DNA of 64,000 nt, taken from positions 1 through 64,000 of the forward strand of contig CAKZFX010000009.1 of the NCBI GenBank assembly GCA_936908745.1. The letters are read 5' to 3'. Every line of letters starts with the position of its first letter. Positions within the stretch are counted from its first letter, which is position 1. Below the pieces are notes generated by a model, which was not told the DNA's origin, did no database searches, and saw only the letters and a program-made list of their open reading frames with translations. Both the position numbers and the translations under genes were made by a program. Of the stretch, positions 58,809 through 64,000 are shown in pieces. This stretch comes from an uncultured Chitinophagaceae bacterium (GTDB lineage: Bacteria > Bacteroidota > Bacteroidia > Chitinophagales > Chitinophagaceae).

Positions 58809-59327
58809 ATGCAACCCCGCAAAGCAATAGACAGCCTTACGATCATGACAGAACTGGTGCTACCCAATGATACAAACGTGTTTGGAAACCTGATGGGTGG
58901 CCGCCTGATGTACTGGATGGATATTGCCGCCGCATTATCAGCACAAAAACATTGCAATGCCCCGGTGGTAACCGCATCGGTTGATAATATTTCATTTGAA
59001 AACCCGATCAAGCTGGGTAACGTGGTGCACATTGAAGCCAAAGTAACAAGGGCGTTTAACTCTTCAATGGAAGTACACATGAAAGTGTGGGGCGAAGATC
59101 TTACACAACAGTATAAATATAAAAGTAACGAAGCCTATTATACATTCGTGGCCCTGGACCCCAACAGGAACCCAAGACCTGTACCGGGACTGATTGCTGA
59201 AACAGACGAAGAGAAAAAGTTGTTTGATGGTGCGTTGAGAAGAAGACAACTTCGTTTGATCTTAGGCGGTAAGTTAAAACCAGATGACGCTACCGAATTA
59301 AAAGCGTTGTTTACGCCAGCCAGTTAA
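58809..59327 (+). CDS. Hotdog-fold acyl-CoA thioesterase (YciA/BACH type)
   Basis: This 172-residue cytosolic enzyme hydrolyses acyl-CoA. The N-terminus MQPRKAIDSLTIMTELVLPND is followed by N-V-F-G-N-L-M-G-G-R-L-M-Y-W-M-D, the signature of the BACH/YciA hotdog group with catalytic Asn and Asp residues. I start at ATG 58809; a longer ORF back to 58689 would run through the 58706-58743 repeat. It is convergent with the PlsC-like gene, 1 base apart. Confidence 0.9.
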   Translation: MQPRKAIDSLTIMTELVLPNDTNVFGNLMGGRLMYWMDIAAALSAQKHCNAPVVTASVDNISFENPIKLGNVVHIEAKVTRAFNSSMEVHMKVWGEDLTQQYKYKSNEAYYTFVALDPNRNPRPVPGLIAETDEEKKLFDGALRRRQLRLILGGKLKPDDATELKALFTPAS

Positions 59328-59328
59328 T

Positions 59329-60096
59329 TTAAACGGCAGCTGTTTGCCAATGGTGTTTTCCTTTCAGCATGTGTTCTTTGCTTTGCTCAATGGCATCCAT
59401 GAGTTGCGCCAGTATTTCATCTGTGGAAGCATCATAGTTGATGGTCAGCGGTTCCTTAAACGTAACAGTCAGTAATGTTCCTTTCTTTTTAAACCGTAAG
59501 CCTTTTTTATTAAAGGCCCGCCAGAAACCATTGATGACAACAGGTATCACGATCGGCTTTGTTTGTTTAATGATCAGCGCTGTTCCTTTTCTCCCCGGTG
59601 CAAAGGGTTTGGTGGTGCCCTGCGGAAAAGTGATGACCCAGTTATTTTGTAAGGCCCTTGTGATTTTTCTGGTATCAGATGTATCCAATCCCTTGCGTAC
59701 TTCTTTGCTTTCTTTGTTCCATGTACGTTTCACCGTCAATCCACCGGCTAACAAAAACAAACGGCTGATCCAGCTTCCTTTCATCGTGGCTTCCGCTGCT
59801 ACATAGTTGACTCTTGTAAAAGGATTGAGCAGGTAATAAGGAATACCGAGTTTATTTGTTTTACCCCATTTCACGGCACAGAAAATATGCAGGAAAGTGA
59901 TCACATCCGCGAAGTAGGTCTGGTGATTGCTGACAAACAGTACATTTTGTTTGGGGAGCTTTTTTAAGTGCTCCATGCCGGATATTTTCAGCTTATTGAT
60001 AATAGCGATACCGGGATAAGAAAATAATCCCACAAAGAAGTAAACGATCTTACGGACCGGGTGAAAGTGTTTAAGCCTGTCAGTGATAGAACTCAT
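59329..60096 (-). CDS. PlsC-like lysophospholipid acyltransferase with altered motifs
   Basis: This 255-residue, membrane-associated acyltransferase is of the LPLAT family. Block I reads N-H58-Q-T-Y-F-A-D64, so there are five residues between His and Asp where four are usual (HX4D). Block III reads F-P-Q-G-T-T, with Gln in place of the usual Glu of FPEGT. The fold is otherwise normal, with a late I-V-I-P-V-V-I-N-G-F-W. Probably it acylates a lysophospholipid or aminolipid precursor; the exact substrate is unknown. Confidence 0.85.
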   Translation of the reverse strand: MSSITDRLKHFHPVRKIVYFFVGLFSYPGIAIINKLKISGMEHLKKLPKQNVLFVSNHQTYFADVITFLHIFCAVKWGKTNKLGIPYYLLNPFTRVNYVAAEATMKGSWISRLFLLAGGLTVKRTWNKESKEVRKGLDTSDTRKITRALQNNWVITFPQGTTKPFAPGRKGTALIIKQTKPIVIPVVINGFWRAFNKKGLRFKKKGTLLTVTFKEPLTINYDASTDEILAQLMDAIEQSKEHMLKGKHHWQTAAV

Positions 60097-60168
60097 GTCA
60101 ACTATTTAGATACCAAAACCTTCCCAATTTAAGCATTAACACAGAAACGAAGTTTTGGTTGTATAAAA

Positions 60169-60190
60169 AAAGCCCCTTGAAAGGGGCTTT
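60169..60190 (-). terminator. Terminator after the T9SS protein gene
   Basis: AAAGCCCCT/AGGGGCTTT forms a 9-bp stem with a 4-nt loop. On the minus strand it is followed by a T run (plus-strand A run 60164-60168 and the stem's own A residues). It lies between the T9SS gene stop (60340) and the acyltransferase start (60096). Confidence 0.8.
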
Positions 60191-60300
60191 ATGGTAGCTG
60201 TAAACCTAAGAGCATGAAAAACAGCTAATGAAATAGTTGAATGTTTTCAGGCAAAGGCCGCAACCGGGCTTTCCATATATATATATAATATGGTAATAGA

Positions 60301-60329
60301 ATAGCCGGAAGCAGGTTGCCTCCGGCTAT
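60301..60329. repeat. Hairpin just after the T9SS gene stop
   Basis: ATAGCCGGA/TCCGGCTAT form a perfect 9-bp stem with an 11-nt loop, 10 bases past the stop codon. No T run follows, so it may protect the mRNA 3' end rather than terminate. Confidence 0.5.
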
Positions 60330-60339
60330 GTAAGAAAGC

Positions 60340-61959
60340 TTATTGTACGATGATTTTTTCGGTAGTGATCTCACCGCTTTCCAGGTTCCTGATACGGAGA
60401 GAATAACTTCCGGCAGGCATGCTGTTGCGCTGAATAACCACGTATTGAACAGTAGAAGCAATAACGGCTTTTTCTGAATGAACCAGCTGACCACCTTTAT
60501 TGAACAGTTCGATTGTGTAGTTTCCTTTCATGTTGGAGAACTCAAGGTTCACAGAGTTTACAACAGGATTAGGGAATGTTTTCACTGCTTTCACAGCGCC
60601 TGTTTTCCTGATCACCACTACATTACTGTAAGAAACTTTACCATCAAAGTCAGTCAGTTTAATACGGTAGTAGTGAACCTGTGCGTTCATGTTAGGATCC
60701 GTCAGGCTGTATCTTGATTCAACTGGTGAGTCACCTGCTGCATCTTTAGTAGCGATAGTTGTATAGTTTACACCATCGATGCTTCTTTCAATTTCAAATT
60801 GTTTGGTGTTGATCTCAGAAGCTGTTTTCCAGTTCAGGGTTACGTTGTCATTGTTCAACGCACCTGTCAATGTCATACCCGTTGCAGGCAATGTGATCAA
60901 TTGAGCTACGTCAGCACTTACAGAAACAGACCAGATATCACCCGTTAATGGATTTCTTGTACCACCTGCCACCTGTGCAGAAGTTGCTGACCATGCAAAG
61001 TCAGAACTATTGCTACCACGCAGGTAAACTTTCAGTGTGATTGTTTTAACCGTACCTACAACACGAAGGCTGCCTGATGCTGCACCATAGTCATTGAATA
61101 CAGCGCCTGCACCATTTGTATTAGGAGAAGGGTTAACAGATCCACCGTTAGGAGTGGCATTAGAGTTAGTGATAGAAGAACCTGAAACAGCAAAGTTCGC
61201 ATTACCAGATAAACGGGCACCGCCAACACCTACCAGTTCCAGTTCAGTGCTGAAGAAAGTTTCCATGTAGTTGTTAGGATTGGTCTGATCGCCACCACCA
61301 TTAGGGAAATAACGATAAGAACCACCCAAACCTGCGATATGTAAAACAGGGTTTTGAACAAAACGGTTAAAGTTGATAACCAGGTCACCATAATAGTAGC
61401 GGGTTGTACTGTTATGAACTGAAGGACCACCTGGTCTGTCAAACTGAACCTGTGCGTTAGTGAAAGCAAATACAGCACCGTTTGGCTCGTCTGCGCTGAA
61501 TTCAGCACCCGAAACGATACCTGTTCCGGCAGTCTGGCTTGGAGAAACGGAGAACATATTGCTTGTAGCTCCGCCAACAGGCAAACCATAAGAACCTAAG
61601 TAATCATAAATATTACGCGGGTTTACAGTTTGTATAGTTCCCGGCGTAGCCTGTGTAGGCTCAGCTCCAAACAGCAGACCGGTTGGGGCACTTGCATAGC
61701 TAAGGCCTGTGTACTGCTGGTTTTGAAAGTACATAGAAACAGTAACCGCATCTGCTGCTGCTAATGCGCTGAAGTTATTGTTTCCGGGAACTCCGCGGTA
61801 AAGGCTTACCGGACCTACGATTGTAGAAGAAGGTCCCTGGCCAGGATTGAAAACACCGCCAAAGCTTCTTAACTCGGCAGTTGGCTGTGCGAACAGCGTT
61901 GTCATACCTGTGAATAACAGGGATGCAGTGATTGAATAGAATTTAATTTTCATGCTCAT
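60340..61959 (-). CDS. Secreted surface protein with T9SS C-terminal sorting domain
   Basis: This 539-residue product has a signal peptide (I-K-F-Y-S-I-T-A-S-L-L-F-T-G-M-T-T-L-F-A-Q). A large beta-rich N-terminal region rich in Gly/Asn/Ser follows (about 25-375), then a fibronectin-like module (about 380-450; T-L-N-W-K-T-A-S-E-I-N-T-K-Q-F-E-I-E-R-S). The C-terminal type-A sorting domain (about 460-539) has T-F-P-N-P-V and Y-S-L-R-I. It is exported by T9SS to the surface. Two ATGs (61959, 61953) are equally possible. The N-terminal family is unknown. Confidence 0.85.
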   Translation of the reverse strand: MSMKIKFYSITASLLFTGMTTLFAQPTAELRSFGGVFNPGQGPSSTIVGPVSLYRGVPGNNNFSALAAADAVTVSMYFQNQQYTGLSYASAPTGLLFGAEPTQATPGTIQTVNPRNIYDYLGSYGLPVGGATSNMFSVSPSQTAGTGIVSGAEFSADEPNGAVFAFTNAQVQFDRPGGPSVHNSTTRYYYGDLVINFNRFVQNPVLHIAGLGGSYRYFPNGGGDQTNPNNYMETFFSTELELVGVGGARLSGNANFAVSGSSITNSNATPNGGSVNPSPNTNGAGAVFNDYGAASGSLRVVGTVKTITLKVYLRGSNSSDFAWSATSAQVAGGTRNPLTGDIWSVSVSADVAQLITLPATGMTLTGALNNDNVTLNWKTASEINTKQFEIERSIDGVNYTTIATKDAAGDSPVESRYSLTDPNMNAQVHYYRIKLTDFDGKVSYSNVVVIRKTGAVKAVKTFPNPVVNSVNLEFSNMKGNYTIELFNKGGQLVHSEKAVIASTVQYVVIQRNSMPAGSYSLRIRNLESGEITTEKIIVQ

Positions 61960-62040
61960 TGTTTTTATGTGTGAAAAGTCTTTATCGTTTATTGAAACTT
62001 GTATCCACTGCCATTTGCAATGGATACAAGTGATATTTTA

Positions 62041-64000
62041 TTAACCGGTTACTACGTCAGTACCCGCGAGTTTGATACCGAAATTGGCATTGTCAACATC
62101 GCTGTTTACAACAGGCACCACCAGTCGTCCGTCATTCAGACCATCGCTGCCTGAAGAAGTACCCAATTTCTGACCTGTATGGATCCAGCCTGTTGGCAAT
62201 ACAGAAGCAGGAGGCACCTGGCCGATTACACCAAAGGCAGTGCTGATCAATACGTAATAGTTAGTGTTCGCTGATACGTCGTTGAATGTGTAGATCCCAG
62301 TCATCGGGTTGATAACAGCTACCTGCTCTACCAATCCTGTGCTGAAGTTTACAAGGTAAGCTCTCAGGTTAGCAGGGATAGAAGCTGCAACCGGTACTTG
62401 AGCAGCGCCACTGTTGTTCACCAGGTTATCGGCCATACCGTTTACATCATGCCATACATTACCTGTCAGTTTGATAGGGCGTACCAGGCCGGCATCAATA
62501 TCCATTCTTATTTGTCCTGCAGCCAGTGAGAACGCATCCGTTCTGCCGGTAGCTGTGTTCACATCGCTGTTATTGTCAGCAGTGCTGCCCGCAGCATTTT
62601 TCTCTGTAAATGACAAACCTGAAGGAGTGTCGCCAAAACCAACTGTATAGTTTGCAGTGGCTGTTACAGGAATATTGTTGATGAAGTAGTAACCATTTCC
62701 GTCAGTAACTGCTGAAGCAACAGCTACGTTTGAAGCATTGTATAAAGTAACAGTTACACCAGCCACAGGATTTTCACCTGCATCCTGGATACCGTTCCTG
62801 TTCAGGTCTTCCCAAACATAGTTACCTACTGCAGCATATTTAGTTACCAAACCTGCATCGATAGTCATGTTAGATTGTCCTGCTGCCAATGTAAACGCAT
62901 CTGTTCTGCCAGTAGCAATGTTTACATCGCTATCCGTTGCATCAGCGCCAGCGTCTTTGGTAGTGAACGTTGCACCCAAAGGCAGGTTGCTGAAGCCCAT
63001 TGTATAAGAACCCGGAGTTACATTCACAAACAGGTATTTACCGGTTGCATCTGTAACTGTTGAAGCTACTGCTGCATTGCTGCTGTTGTATAAAGTAACC
63101 AGTACACCTGCAACACCTGCTTCGGCAGCATCCTGCAAGCCATTACCGTTTACATCATTCCAAACATAATCGCCCACAGCTGCAGTAGTGGTGCTTCTCA
63201 CACCAAAATCCCAGCTCATATCAGCAGCACCGGCAGCCAATACAATATTATCAGTTGTCAATGTTGTTGCATCCGCGTCACTGTCTGTGTTGTTATTTGC
63301 AGGCGTAGCATCTTTTGTAGTGGCTACGAAACCAGCAGGCAGGTTGCTGTACTGAATTCTGTAAGTACCAGCCGCCAGGTCAGTAAACATATAGAAACCG
63401 TTTGCATCGCTTACCGTTGTTTTAATAACGGTACCGATATCATTCAACAGGTCAGCCGTTACACCCGGAACACCTGGCTCACCAGCATCCTGGAAGCCAT
63501 TACCGTTTACATCATTCCAAATAAAGTTGCCCAATCTTGCCAATGCAGTTGGATTTCTTGCACCCGCATCTACGGTTGTATTGATCTGACCAGGCAATAA
63601 AGTGATAATACCTGTTTTACCAGTTGCTGCGTCTGCATCGCTGTCTTTTGTATCATCAGTACCTGCGTTTGCTGTTGCAAATACATAACCGGAAGGCAAT
63701 GTGCTGAAGCCTGCTACATAGTCGCCGGCAGTCAGATTAGCAAACTGGTAGTTACCCAGCGCATCTGTTGTAGTGGTTGCGATAACAGTTGTACCGTTAG
63801 CTGCATACAGTGTAACAGTTACACCTGCAATGCCCGGCTCGCCTGCATCCTGCAAACCATTATTGTTAAGATCGTTCCAAACGAAGTCACCGATCGAACC
63901 TTTTGTATCAAAAATGTTAGGGTTAGAAACAAGACCTGCATCCACTGTTGTGATCACGTTGCCATTACCAGTGATCGTAACAGGAGCTGTACGGCCTGTT
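62041..64000 (-). CDS. SdrD-B-repeat surface protein (5' end outside window)
   Basis: The reading frame stays open to the right edge and beyond (residues before 63957 continue T-G-R-T-A-P-V-T-I-T), so the start lies outside. At least four SdrD B-like modules with W-N-D-x-N-x-N-G-x-Q-D-A-G-E-P and G-V-x-V-x-L-Y are visible; each D-x-N-x-N-G-x-x-D loop is a calcium site. A fifth, weaker module precedes the stop. It ends G-T-D-V-V-T-G without a T9SS sorting domain, although the next gene (61959) has one. The 81-nt gap suggests an operon. Confidence 0.8.
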   Translation of the reverse strand, partial: TGRTAPVTITGNGNVITTVDAGLVSNPNIFDTKGSIGDFVWNDLNNNGLQDAGEPGIAGVTVTLYAANGTTVIATTTTDALGNYQFANLTAGDYVAGFSTLPSGYVFATANAGTDDTKDSDADAATGKTGIITLLPGQINTTVDAGARNPTALARLGNFIWNDVNGNGFQDAGEPGVPGVTADLLNDIGTVIKTTVSDANGFYMFTDLAAGTYRIQYSNLPAGFVATTKDATPANNNTDSDADATTLTTDNIVLAAGAADMSWDFGVRSTTTAAVGDYVWNDVNGNGLQDAAEAGVAGVLVTLYNSSNAAVASTVTDATGKYLFVNVTPGSYTMGFSNLPLGATFTTKDAGADATDSDVNIATGRTDAFTLAAGQSNMTIDAGLVTKYAAVGNYVWEDLNRNGIQDAGENPVAGVTVTLYNASNVAVASAVTDGNGYYFINNIPVTATANYTVGFGDTPSGLSFTEKNAAGSTADNNSDVNTATGRTDAFSLAAGQIRMDIDAGLVRPIKLTGNVWHDVNGMADNLVNNSGAAQVPVAASIPANLRAYLVNFSTGLVEQVAVINPMTGIYTFNDVSANTNYYVLISTAFGVIGQVPPASVLPTGWIHTGQKLGTSSGSDGLNDGRLVVPVVNSDVDNANFGIKLAGTDVVTG

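Noticed and set aside
60301..60329. Hairpin as the main terminator of the T9SS gene
   Set aside because: It lacks a T run; the hairpin at 60169-60190 fits a terminator better, so this one is listed as a repeat only.

Overview
The window reads as chromosomal DNA of a Bacteroidota bacterium, most likely of the Chitinophagaceae or a close relative. The evidence is a SusC/SusD pair with an STN-type SusC, FecR anti-sigma factor and ECF sigma factor; a type IX secretion (T9SS) C-terminal sorting domain; NarL-type two-component kinases with Reg_prop or TPR sensor parts; split pntA genes; and many upstream boxes matching the Bacteroidota -7 promoter element TAnnTTTG. No tRNA, rRNA, CRISPR array, prophage or intact insertion sequence was seen. 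Coding density is high and no gene-free stretch exceeds 300 bases.

Layout. 0-6.4 kb is housekeeping: a YigZ/IMPACT fragment, ribD, prmC, an ExbB/ExbD pair, an SPFH protein, pepT and a SlyD-like FKBP isomerase. 6.7-15.7 kb holds a NamZ-type exo-N-acetylmuramidase, two NarL-family sensor kinases facing one LuxR-type response regulator, and a secreted neutral ceramidase. 15.8-30.4 kb is a same-strand run of eleven exported proteins, nearly all uncharacterised: lipocalin-like beta domains, TPR proteins, an M48 metallopeptidase lipoprotein and duplicated paralogues. 30.4-40.5 kb returns to housekeeping: fmt, a LysM protein, rsmF, pntB/pntA2/pntA1, a methyltransferase, folA, a four-helix-bundle gene and thyA. 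40.6-43.4 kb is an SPFH/SHOCT protein followed by two zinc-ribbon proteins and a helical unknown. 43.5-46.6 kb is a small metal/redox-looking cluster: a ZIP-like transporter with altered metal motifs, a cytochrome P460-like lipoprotein, a CPGC redoxin, and a lipoprotein with histidines at exact seven-residue spacing. Two of these genes share a nearly identical leader of about 100 nt. 46.7-56.5 kb is a polysaccharide utilisation locus (GH16, GH30, SusD, SusC, FecR, ECF sigma) that probably targets beta-1,3/1,6-glucan. 57-64 kb holds proline dehydrogenase, an acyl-CoA thioesterase, a PlsC-like acyltransferase with altered motifs, a T9SS-sorted surface protein and the end of a large SdrD-B-repeat protein.

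How the parts fit. The PUL is a self-regulated unit: SusC carries an STN domain that can signal through FecR to the ECF sigma factor, and a strong hairpin between susD and the hydrolase genes would set the transporter-to-enzyme ratio. The 43.5-46.6 kb genes look like a co-regulated metal or haem stress set.

Two genome-scale patterns stand out. Small palindromic repeats lie between genes and inside genes (fmt, rsmF), and one of them interrupts another repeat whose uninterrupted form also lies in this window. Several housekeeping genes (ribD, prmC, rsmF, folA, perhaps fmt) have a -7 box only 3-6 nt before the start codon, which implies leaderless or near-leaderless mRNAs.
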